Origin: Distichodus sexfasciatus
Taxonomy: Eukaryota; Chordata; Actinopteri; Characiformes; Distichodontidae
Assembly (NCBI GenBank): GCA_032718565.1
Contig: JAVGVS010000106.1
Location: 1,172,389 to 1,236,388 of the forward strand
Length of the DNA stretch: 64,000 bases
Reading direction: 5' to 3'
Shown: positions 13,101-25,100 of the stretch, in pieces
Layout: each line of letters starts with the position of its first letter
Position numbering within the stretch: position 1 is the stretch's first letter
Notes under the pieces: generated by a model
Database searches by the model: none
What the model was told of the DNA's origin: nothing
The model's input: the letters and a program-made list of their open reading frames with translations, nothing else
Position numbers and translations under genes: made by a program

Positions 13101-16100
13101 CCTCCTGCATCATGCTCGACCCCTCACATCCTTCACATGGACGCTTTACACTCCCATCTGGCAGACGCTACTGCAGCATCAGGACTCGATCCACCAGAAT
13201 GCATGATAGCTTTTTCCCACAAGCCATCAGATTCTTGAACACACTTCCTGCCCTAACAATCCCTCCCACACACACATCCGGACTGTGAACTGAATCTGTT
13301 GCACCTCTGCACTTTACACATCACCATCGCTGTGATGCACATGCTGTTATATAGACAATCTCATTCTTGTTGCACTGAAACTGTCTCCGGAAAGATGTTT
13401 AAAAATTATGTTTATATTTACAAACTGTACAGTATTATCACTCCAAACTGCTGCTGATCTGGCATACCCATTTAATGCCAGATGATTGAAATAATAATCC
13501 TCCTCAAATGGCTGTTGCTACAACATTGGCATAACATTTGCACAATTTTTGCACTGCCACTACTTATTTGCACAATCACTGAACATTGAATGTACATATC
13601 ACTGGTCACCTTCTAACTAACTGTATCTGCAGAAATTATTGAAAAGTACTGCACAGACTAGATAGTTCCCTACTGCTGTATCTGCACAAACTAAATGTTG
13701 GACAAACTTTTTTAAGAGGTACTGTTTTTTAATAGACTGGTTATAGAATTTTTCACATTGACACTCTTACTAACCTCATGCACATTCAGTGTAAAAGTCA
13801 ATTTCCACTTCTGTAGGTTAATACTGCATCCTAATTGCCTCTCTTTCTACTTCTATTTCTAGTTCTAATTTAAAGTTTATATATTATATTTAATACTCCA
13901 TTTCTAGTTTAAAATGTATATTTTGTATTCTATTTATATATTGTTTATTCTATATGCTCTAGTTGTTCTTGTTCCCTATTTCTTGTTGTACTGTGGAAAC
14001 TGGAGCCACGTTGTCTCGTCTCTCTGTATATCTGTACAGTATATAGCAGAGACGACAATAGCTTACTCTGACTTTGAAGTTATGTTTTATGCTGAAGCAT
14101 GATTTTTTTATTACATGACATGAGTAGAGAGAGTGCAGAAATTCATCTGACAGAACGATCTTTTGGGAATCTTTTCCCACACGTGACATTCTTTGAGACA
14201 AAGCTAAACTAAGCGAGACAGTCGTGAGTCACGGAAGTTTACATTTATGTTATTAAATTCTGATGTTATAAATTAAAGCCTCAAATATAACCTAGTATCT
14301 ACACTTCGTTAAAATGAGTTGAAACTGCCATTTCAACTGGCAGATCAGTGCTATTTTGCAGGGCATTTAAGGTGGAATCGAAATCGTGAATAAGGAGCTG
14401 GCAAATACGGAGCCGGCGAATAAGGAGCCAACAGACAGCATACGTTTCTTTAGCATTTCTTAGGGACCCCTAGAGGTCAAAACCTTTTTCTGTCCCAATG
14501 CAATCAGACCAAAAATGGCACATGTCCGCCTATAGATGGCGCTATTACAAACCAAAATACATTAAGCTTAAATCTCATAAATGGTGTGGGATAACTGTAA
14601 AATTCTTTTATCCTCTGATTCCCTGGACACTTCTGAAACTAATGTGTATGGCTCTGCCCATTTCTGCGAGCCAAAATAGTCCCCAGAAGTTGAAAAACTC
14701 AAATTCATTTTCAAATGGCTTTGTCTAGGCAAAAATTTGAGTACAGAATTTTGATAGCACAGAACATTACAAAGTTATGTATCAAAGTTATGCATCAATT
14801 CATATTCTAGGTGTGGGCCATCGTTACTCTAAAGCCTATACGCTAAACATGGTGAAATGGAGTTTTGCCACTATGCTGCCCAATGCTGGAACCAACTGCC
14901 CATTAATATCAGATCTGCCCCAACTGCGACAAGTTTTAAACGGATGCTAAAAACTGCACTTTTCTCTGTTGTTTCCCACGCTTGAGTGCTGAGCTGTTGA
15001 CTGTGCCTGATTTTAAAAGTATTTTTATAGCACTTTTAATCATTTTATTTCTTTTTTTATCTTTAATTTTATTTCTTTTCTTATTACTTTTTCTTTTTAT
15101 CTTTAATTTTAACATTTCAACATTGTTTCTGTAAAGCACATTGAATGACCCTTGTGTATGATAATGTGCTCTATAAATAAACCTGCCTTGCCTTGCCTAT
15201 ATCTTCTCAGAAAAACATCCAAACAAAACCAAACTTGGTAGACTTCATGTACCCTCTGAGCTTGGACACCAGCCTGATCTGCAATCTGATCAATAGGGGG
15301 TGCTATAACTGAAACATGCTAGTATCTCAGGAACTGCTTAAGAAAAACATCTGAAATTGGTAGACTTCATCTATCCATACTCCTGAGTCAATTCCTAAAA
15401 TATGGCTATGATTGCTTAAAGGGGGCATGGCCTATTATTGTTCCATATGTAAAAGTCCAACTACAGCCTAAACTGTACACATTATAACGAAACACTTTGG
15501 TGGACTGAACAGGATTGCGTGTCAGACCTCAGAGACCAAAAATGGCACATGTTCACCTATAAGTGGCGCTATTACAAACCAACATATGCATTAGATTTTA
15601 TCTCCTGAACTTTGTGGGATAAATTTGAAATTCTTTTTCCCTGATTTCCTGGAAGCTTCCGATTCTAATGGCTATGGCCATATCCATCAGTAAAAATGTC
15701 CTGCCATTTTCTGAAAGCCCAAATTCAAAGTAAAATGAACTGCTTTGACACTGTTTGTCTGATTCTCATGAAACTTGACATACTTCATTAAGGCTCTAGG
15801 CAAAAAGTTGTGTACAGAATTTCGATAGGACTAAGGGTTACAAAGTTACAGATCAATTCATATTCTATGTGTGGCCCATAATTACTCTAAAGTCTATATC
15901 GTCTTAGAAAAACATCCAAAACAAAACCAATCTTGGTAGACTTCATGCACACTCCAAGCTTTGGACACCAGCCAAAGATGGTGCAATCAGATTAACAGGG
16001 GGCACTATAACTTAAACATGTTAGTATCTCACAAACCACGCAAGATAAAAATCTGAAATTTGGTAGACTTCATTCATCTATCTAAACTCCTGAGTCAATT

Positions 16101-19100
16101 CCTTAAATATGGCTATGATTGCTTAAAGGGGACTTGGCCTATTACAATGCCTATATTATTGCCATTCATTTGATGTAGTGCAGCCAGCAAGTTTGTTAGA
16201 AACACTTTACACCCCGCCGGTGCTTGGACCCCGCTGATAACTCCTTGCATTTCTAGTTTTTTTTATTTCATTTGCACGACATTCTGTTTAAAAAAGAGGT
16301 ATGTTTACACACATGCAGATATTTTTTATAAATGCATATTTTTTATACGTTTAGGCCTTTCATTTACGCATGTCCACAGAATTCAGCGTTTTGAAAAATG
16401 TTCACTTTGAAGGGCATTTTTAAAAATATCACTAAAACCCATACATATAAAAATATCCGCATACATGGATAACTATTTACGTGTAAATGAAAGGCTCAAA
16501 CGTACAACCCCAAATCAGAAAGTTGGGACGGTACGTTAAATTAAAATCAAACTGAAAACAGTACTTTGTTAAATTATCTTTGACCTGTATTACATCGAAA
16601 ACAATACAACAGCACATTATTTAATGTGTTCCTCATGAATTTTATTGTTTTTTCAAAATAAAGACGTGTTCCAATTTTGGTTCTTGCAACACATTTCAAA
16701 AAAAGTTGGAACAGTAAAGCATTTACCACTTTGTTGCCATTCCTTTTCACAACACTTAAAAGACGTTTAGGGACAGAAGACACCAAGTGTTTCAGGTGTA
16801 ATTTTGTCCCATTCTTCCTGCAAACAAGTCTTAAGGTGGGCAACAGTACGGGGTCTTCGTTGTCGCATTTTGCGCTTCAAAATGCGCCACACATTCTCTA
16901 TTGGAGACAGGTCGGGACTGCAGGCAGGCCAGTCAAGTACTCATACCCTCTTCCTCCACAGCCAGGACTTTGTAATGTGTGCAGAATGTGGTTTTGCATT
17001 GTCTTGTTGAAAAATGCATGGGCGTCCCTGGAAAAGATGTCTTCTTGAAGGCAGCATATTGTGCTCCAAAATCTCTATGTACTCTTCAGCATTAATGGTG
17101 CCATCACAGAAGTGCAAGTTACCTTTGCCAAGGGCACTGACACAACCCCATACCATGAAAGACCCTGGCTTTTGGACTTGTTGCTGGTAACAGTCTGAAT
17201 GATCGTTTTCTTCTTTGGTCCGGAGCACATGGCGTCCATTTCTCCCAAAAAATACCTGAAATATTGATTCATCTGACCACAGTACATGTTTCCACTGTGT
17301 GATGGTCCATCCCAGATGCCTCCGAGCCCAGAGAAGTCGATGGCGCTTCTGGACATTGTTAACATAGGGCTTCCTTTTGGCACAGTACAGTTTTAACTGG
17401 CATTTGTGGATGTAAATACGTATTGTGGTACTTGACAAAGGTTTGCAAAAGTAGTGCTGAGCCCATGTGGTGATATCGCTTATAGATGAATGATGATTCT
17501 TGATGCAGTGCCGCCTGAGGGATCGGAGATCACGGTTGTTCAGCTTAGGCTTGCGGCCTTGTCCTTTACGCACTGAAATTCGTCCAGATTCCTTGAATCT
17601 TTTATGTTATGCACTGTTGAAGGTGAAATATCCAAATCTCTTCCTGTCTTTCTTTGAGGAACATTGGTTTTAAACATTTCAATAATTTTCTCACGTATCT
17701 GTTGGCAAACTGGCGATCCTCGGCCCATCTTTGCTCCTAAAGGACTAGACCTTTCTTGAATGCTGCTTTTGTACCAAATCATAATTACAATCACCTGTTG
17801 ACATCACCTGTTTCAAATCACATCATTATTTAACCAATTTACTCCATTACTAGCCCTAAATTGCTCCTGTCCCAACCTTTTTTGGAATGTGTTGCAGGTC
17901 TGAATGACAGGAAAGGATGTATATTTACAAATGAAATGAAGCTGACCAGACAAAACATGAAATATTTTGTGTTCATATTGTCTGCAATGAAATACAAGTC
18001 AAAGTAAATTTAGAAATGTTATGGTCCCACCCAACTTAGACAAGACCGTGCCACCGTGAACCCAGGATGAGTATCTGTGTGTTGTTTCCTGCTCTCTGGG
18101 TTCACTTCTGGTGTGGTGTTGTGGTGTTTACCCCTCATGTCTCCTCGGGTTAGCCTTTGCCTTCTATGTTAGCTTGCTCCTCACTTCTGGGTTCTGTGTC
18201 TGCACTTCGTGCCCTTCTGAATAGGTCACTATCTGTTTAGAGCGCATCCTACTTCCTGGTATGTTGTTTGCACTGCGTGTTCCCTACCTAGTAGGTCAGT
18301 ATGTGTGTAGAACACCCCCGCGCTTATCTGTGGGTGCATTCAACTTGATCATGGTAAGATTTTTTTGTTCGGCTTCAGTCGGCGCTGCAAAACGTCACCA
18401 TTCCTCATCGTGTCACGTGGTACAAAAACCTCGCGAGAGCAAGACGCCTTAAGACAGATCCTGCAGCACCTCTCAACCGGCTGCACAAGCTGGGAACCAC
18501 CTCCGTGACGACACAACTTTGCCCTTATTGGCTGAAGAAATTTAGGGATGCATGTTCATTCTGTGAGGGATCCCCAGAAACCTCTGTTTGGTTGTTTTGG
18601 TTTTGTCATCATTCTGCTAAGTTCTAGACAGATTCTGCTATCACTATTATGCACCAGATTTCAATGGAATTTTTACATTTCTTTTAAATGTGACTTATTT
18701 GATTTCCATGACTTTAGCAAATGTGAATGTAATGTATTTTATGTTGTGAATTTGGTATTTTTTCTTGCAAAACATTTCACTCGCAAATGTAAATATACCA
18801 ACAGTAGGTCACTCCTCTCCATTTATATGAATGACATAAAAATGTACAACATCACACTACAGTCTTTTTAATATTCTTTTCTCTTTGGTTTTAGATGTTT
18901 TCACTTTGTTTTTTTGGATTATGTCATGTGAAGCAGTGAGAACTGGTTTTCAGACAGTTCACCTGCTAAAATAAAGTTAAAATAAATACAATTGATAATA
19001 CAATAAAACAAAACAAATAAGGGAAATGCTAACTTTTATAGTACACTTTAGTTTTTGTTAGTTGTATATTTATTGTTAATTACTGTAATGTTGCACTGCT

Positions 19101-22100
19101 TTGTTTGTCTAATGGTCTATTCTGTAAAGAAAGCATTCAAGTAAGAATTGTATTTTACTTTGTACACTGTACTTTGCACTTATGACAATAAAAACTTTAA
19201 ATCCTTAAAACAAATGTTTTTGACTTTTTTTTCTGTCAGCTATCTTTTTACACAGGGCCACTATACACAGTAGTTTGTTTTTTCACTGAAAACGGAAAGA
19301 ATGAGGAATAGGTTATTGTAAAAGAAGTAATGTGCATGCTAACCCTATATGTTATCACAATATTACTTTGATTTAACTGAGTGTCATCTGTCTAGCTTGA
19401 TATTTTAGAGCATCTGTTAACATCACTCAACATATTATTCAGTAGCTAAGGAGTGTTTGCCAAACCTTTCTGACATTGAGGGTAATGCTCATATGCTTAT
19501 TCTTAACAGATAAAGACATGAAATCACACAAAATTGAACTGTTGTGCAGGTTTCCCATTCAATTTTCTACTCTAACACAGCTGAATGCCCTAAATGAACA
19601 GACATTAGAATTGAGTAGATGGTCAATTGATTATGCAGTTCTGTAGTGGGAAAGGTGTTGTGTTTCTGGGTAGATGGTTGGGATGATATAAAGGCTGATA
19701 ATCTGCATTACTTGAGTCATGGCAACTGAAACTGTTTCAATCACTATAACTTATTCTGAGGATACATTGGCACTGTGTGTGTCCAAAGAAAAGGCAGAAT
19801 GGCTAAAGACTGGTGAATACACAATAAGCTTTTATTTGATGACGCTTGAGGCAATTTGTTGGGTCAAACACTATTGTCAATACTTTTTGGGATAATTTTC
19901 CTCAGATAAATAGCTCTTGGCCATTCTAGCAAAACAGGTTAGACTTTCTATTAACCTGTTGAACTGTACTGTCAGCCTTAATGTAGGAATAAGGATGTGT
20001 GAAAATCATGTGGACACAGGCTGTCAGCTATTCCTCCCCTCGCAGGTTACAGTAAGCTTTATTTATCTAGGCTAAAATCACCCCACTTCTTATGTATTTG
20101 AAAAAATCTTACATTAAAAATGTAGCCTGCAGTAAAAAGTTGTTTTAAGATTTAATCTGCCCTGTTCCATAAACCAAAGCAGACTACAGGCATCAGATTA
20201 TAATAATAATGTGAAGCATATATTTTTAAAGTTTTAATTTGCCTTCACTGATCTCCATATTCTTCATGCAAGAACACAGGAAACGCCAGCACCGCAAGCT
20301 CGGCCACTGCAGATCTCGTGCACTACGAGCAGTAAAAGTTGTCCGGCTTGTCGCCAGTCAGTTTTTTCTCCGCCCCTGCAGCCGCCGCAAAATCTCGTGT
20401 TACGTCACCTCAGCTGCAGACAGCCCTAAGCCCATGTCAAACGCACCCATTGATTTCAGGTGTGTCTCGTTCTGCTTTGAGTTTGGGATTGGTGCAAGCA
20501 CTCATTTGTTGAGTTCTGTGGTCTTATTTAAAGTCAGTTTAACCCATGCGTCTCTGAGTCTGTATCCCTCATACTTCGTGTGGTTGTTCGTTTCGGGTGT
20601 TTGGATATCCTGGATTCCTTCTGCTCTTCCCCTTTGTTTGGACCTTGGACCCTTGTGATTTCGGTTTGGTTTTGTGTCTCTGTTTTGGATTGCCCTTTTT
20701 GTCTCCTCATCCTCACACCTTTCTCCTGTGTTTTTCCCCAGGCTCGTGACTCCCAGTGAGCTTTCCCCGGTTGGCCAGACTGCCTAGGTGGCTACCGAGT
20801 CTGGGCCATTGTCAGTTCACCTCCTGTGTCTTCAAGTGTGAGGACCTCGCTTGTTCTGGTTACTCGGGGAGGTTCTTCCCCGTTACCCGACGCCTACTAC
20901 TGGGAGCACGGGCCTCACCTTTCTTTTCTCACTTTGTTCTCTTTTTTTTGTGTGCTTGTGGACTTGTGTTTTCTCCCTTTGTGTCTCACGTGCCTGCTAC
21001 CCCCAATAAACCCTTTTTGTCAAGCCTGCAACAGTGTCTTCATCCCCTTCCATCCTTCTCCCAGCAACCGCACGCCATGACAGAATACAGACTCTCAACA
21101 AGAGGACCTGCAGGCCTTGGAGGTGAGGCGTGGGGAATCCGGCAGCGTGGAGAGCGAGCTGAGGCCAGCCGCTACTCCATGGCTGAGCTGCTGGGTTACC
21201 CAGGGTCAGACGAGGAGAAGGAGCTGCCAATACAGTACCCGGCTGGAGGAGAGACACGGCGAGGAGCGCCGATGGTCCTGCCAGCGTTGAGGTCTCTGAG
21301 CAGCCCCACCTCAGACGGCTCCACCACAGAGGACTTCCCATCTCTCCAGCTAAGGGGGATCCACTATGCGATCTGGTGAGGTGGAAGCTCCGTGACCCAG
21401 GGGCGAAAACAGCGGGGCCGGACACAATGTAGAGGCTCCAGCTATGTCGCTCCTCAGCCCAAGAAGACTTCATCTTCCCTCCATATCTACAACCCTTCTC
21501 CCATTCCCCTGGCTCCTCATCCGGCTAAGCAACAGGCTCCCTGCTCTCTGTTCACTGGCTTCGAGACCGGTTACACTCCTGACTCTGCCCACTCCACTCC
21601 TGACTCTGCCCACTCCATTCCTGTCCCTAGCTCCTCTCTCTCACTCCCTAGCTCCTCTCCCTCGCTCCCTACCTCTGCTCACTCGCTCCCTACCTCTGCT
21701 CACTCGCTCCCTAGCTCCACTCACACCGTCCCAAATCCAGCCCTGGCCCTGTCTAACCCTGATGCTGCAATTGAGCTCGCCACCCTCCTTCCCAGCCTAG
21801 AGTTCCTCCTCCTTTTTATAAGTCTCCCTTCCCTCACCTTTGACACCCATCTGGATACATTCATGACTCTCTTCAAACTCCACACAACCCTGACAAACCT
21901 TGATGCACATCTCCCAGGCACCACCCTATCCAACACACTCTCCTGGGCACAATCTATCCTCATGTCTGTTGCCCAGACCCTGTGCCCCCCTGACTATGAC
22001 CCTGAGACACCTCTGAGCCCTGTGACCACTCCTGATACACCTCCTAGCGCCCTGACATCCCCAGACACTTTTGCCCAGACCCTGACACTCCCAGACACCC

Positions 22101-25100
22101 TTTCCAGTACCACACCAGACTCCGAGACACTCCCTAGCCCTCTTGCCTCCGGTGACACTCACACCCAGACCATCACCCTCTCTGACTCACTTCCCAGTGC
22201 CACTCTAGATCATGTTTTGGCCCTAACACCCCTGACGCTCTCCCTCCAGCCCAGACCTACCCTGCCTTTCAGTCCGGGTCAGTTAATAAGAAGCCCAGCC
22301 AGTGTCATGCTGCCGAGGAGTCCTTGCAGCCCGAGCTTGCTGCCGAGGAGGCCTTGCAGCCCGAGCCTGCTGCCGAGGAGGCCTTGCAGCCCGAGCCTCC
22401 TCACAGGAGAGCTCAGCAGTCCATGCCTGCACCCAGGAGGGCTCGGCAGCTGCTGCTGTTGCCTGTGCTCTGGGAGACCCTTGAGCCCTTGCCTGCACCC
22501 AGGGGGGCCCTTCAGTCCTGGGCAGTCATGGAAGAGGCCTTGCAGCCTGAGCCCGCTGCCGAAGAGGCCTTGCAGCCCAAGCCCGCTGCCAAAGAGGTCT
22601 TGCAGCCCGAGCCCACTGCTGAAGATGTCTTGCAGCCGAGTCCGCTGCCAAAGAGGCCTTGCAGCCATTAGCTGCCCCCAGAGAGGCCTTGCAGGTGGTG
22701 TCCGCTGCCAACAAGGCCTTGCAGCCGGTGGCTGCCCCCGGAGAGGCCTTGCAGCTAGTAGCTGCCCCCAAAGAGGCCTCAAACCCATGTCAGATGTCAA
22801 GAAGACTCAACAAACTGTCTCTGTTCCCCAAAGGCCTTTCAGCCCCCAGTTGGCGCGCACAGCGGCCTTCAGCCCCCAGTTGGCTCGCACAGCGGCCTTC
22901 AGCCCCCAGTTGGCTCGCACAGCGGCCTTCAGCCTCCAGTTGACTCGCACAGCAGCCTTCAGCCTCCCGTTTGCGAGCACAACGGCCTTCAGCGGCCTTC
23001 ACAGCAGACTTCAGCCCCCCGTTTGCGTACACAGCGGCCTTCAGCCCCCTGTTTGCTCACGCTGTGGCTTTCAGTCCTCTGTTCACTCCTCCAAGGACTT
23101 TCAGTCCTCTGTTCACTCTTCCAAGGACTTTCAGCCCTCCGTTCACTCTCCCAAGGGCCTTCGACCCTGGTTTTGCAGCCGCTCAGGCACACAGATCCCC
23201 GTTTGCTGCCGCAGAGACTTTTATTTCCCCGTTTGCTGCCGCAGAGACTTTTATTTCCCTGTTTGCTGCCGCAGAGACTTTGATTTCCCCGTTTGCTGCC
23301 GCAAAGACTGTCTGTTCCTCGTCTGCTCCCTGGTCTGCCACGGGTCCTCTGTCTTCCCCCTGGTCCACCACGGGACCCCTGTCTGCCCCCGGTCTGCCAC
23401 GGGACCCCTGTCTGCTCCATGGTCTGCCACAGTTCCCCTGTTCGCTCCCAGTTCTGCCCCGCTGACCAAGGCTCTGGTGTTGGACTATCTTCATCTCAGG
23501 ATGCCCAGGAAACGACTTGTGTTTTCTCCCTTTGTGTCTCACGTGCCTGCTACCCCCAATAAACCCTTTTTGTCAAGCCTGCAACAGTGTCCTCATCCCC
23601 TTCCATCCTTCTCCCAGCAACTGCACACCATGACAAGAAATCACTACTTTCTTTTTTTATTTGCGTTTTCCATACTGTCCCAACTTTTTCTAATTTGGGG
23701 TTGTATTTAAAAAAGTGTTTATAAAAATATCTGCATACATGTAAATAGGCCTTTAATAACTATGTAATATTACTACCTAAGGAATATTCTCTTGGGCACA
23801 GTTCATGACTATACTGTATTGTAAGCTGTTTGTAGACATAAATATGTGTAGTACAGTAGCACAGTGCTTGGTGCAGAAAGGGTTTCTTAATGTTTGGGTG
23901 TAGTTTATTCAGGCTGCTTACCAGTAAGACAGAAAGCAACTCCTGTACATAAATCTTCTCTGTTTCAATCATCTCTTTCATTACATGACTGTAAAATAAG
24001 CAGAATAATAAGTGAGTAATGAGTGACAAGAATCAAGACAGACAGCTTGACAATGTATTGTACACACACAGACCGTTTTTGCTGATCAAGATTCTCTACT
24101 CGCACAAGTTCATAAGATACACTTCGTTTTTCTTCATGGTCATGTATCACCTCAATCTGAAGTATAAAAATAGCAAGACAAAATAGCAAGCATTAAATAA
24201 ATATCACTTTCACAAAGAAAAATATATCAAAGAGGGAAAATTGTAGACATTGATTATTCTACATTTGCATATAACTTCTGATTTATTTGTCAAAATAAAG
24301 ATTTTATTCAGTATTTAGTATCATCTTAAATTCACCAGAAATTGAAAATTTGTATCAAATTAATAAAATTCATATTTTATTATTTAGGTAATAACATATT
24401 ATCCTTTCATTTATTCATTTTCCGAACTGCTTAATTCCTTTCAGGGTCACAGGGACCGGAGCCTATCCAGGAACTACAGGCGCAGGTCACACACACACAA
24501 TCACACTCTGTCACACCTTCCAGGGGCCAATTCGGATTCACCAATCAACTTCTAGGACATGCTTCTGGACTGTGGGAGGAAACCCGCACTCGGAGAAAAC
24601 CCATGCAAACACCACACAGAAAGGCCATGCAGCTAACCCGAGGGATCAAACCCAGGATCTTCTCACTGTGAGGCGGCCGCGCTAACCATTGCACCGCCGT
24701 CCTGCTCATAAAATATATTTAAGGTAATATATTAGTATTATAAGATATTAAATGTATAAATTCATGTATTAAATAAAGTATTATGTTTTCAAGTAATAAA
24801 AAAGTTACTTAAAATTGGGGTCTGTCAGGAGCCTGTCTGCACTGGGCAGGCAGGAGATGGCGCTAAGTCCAGTTTTGTTTCCTTTTTTCTTGTCTGTCTA
24901 GTCTTGGCCCCTAAGTTCTTATTGGTTTGTTCATGTCTAATTAGGGCTCGTCCACATGGACATTCGAAATAAACATCCTCTGAACGGCATACGCGTTTTT
25001 GCTGCGTTTTGTAGCTGCGTTCGATTGGCGTTTCACTGGCGTTCGCTATAGCGTCGGTTTCCTCACGTTCGTTGGGATTTTGATGCCAAGAAAATGTTGC

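Larger units (their letters stand above)
18017..23635 (+). mobile_element. E2: LTR-bounded element with long repeat-rich ORF
   Basis: Starts TGTTATGGTC, ends CACCATGACA, with a perfect 5-bp duplication AGAAA (18012-18016 and 23636-23640). A 122-bp direct repeat (20961-21082 and 23514-23635), each copy with 'ccccaataaaccc', marks the shared LTR end. The 3' LTR is cut to this piece. 5' part 18017-21082 looks inflated by another insertion (about 18550-20250). Internal region 21083-23513 carries the conserved module and 30-bp repeat arrays. No pol genes. Confidence 0.72.
16505..23703 (-). mobile_element. Tc1-like transposon, split by E2
   Basis: Left terminus 'caaccccaaatcagaaagtt' and right terminus 'aactttttctaatttggggttg' are inverted, with TA on both sides (16503-16504, 23704-23705). 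The body 16505-18016 and 23636-23703 is one element. E2 sits between, with an AGAAA duplication. Transposase lies on the minus strand. Confidence 0.8.
16288..23746. mobile_element. Outer MITE-like palindrome split by a Tc1
   Basis: 'tttacacacatgcagatatt' (about 16303) pairs with its near-inverse 'atatctgcatacatgtaaat' (about 23728). Inside it a second inverted pair, 'cgtttaggcctttcatttac' and 'gtaaatgaaaggctcaaacg', lies at 16348-16501. The Tc1 copy separates the halves. Confidence 0.45.

Noticed and set aside
20239..20658. 139-residue frame upstream of E2 ORF
   Set aside because: Lies in LTR-like leader sequence of E2 with no counterpart in E1 or E3.
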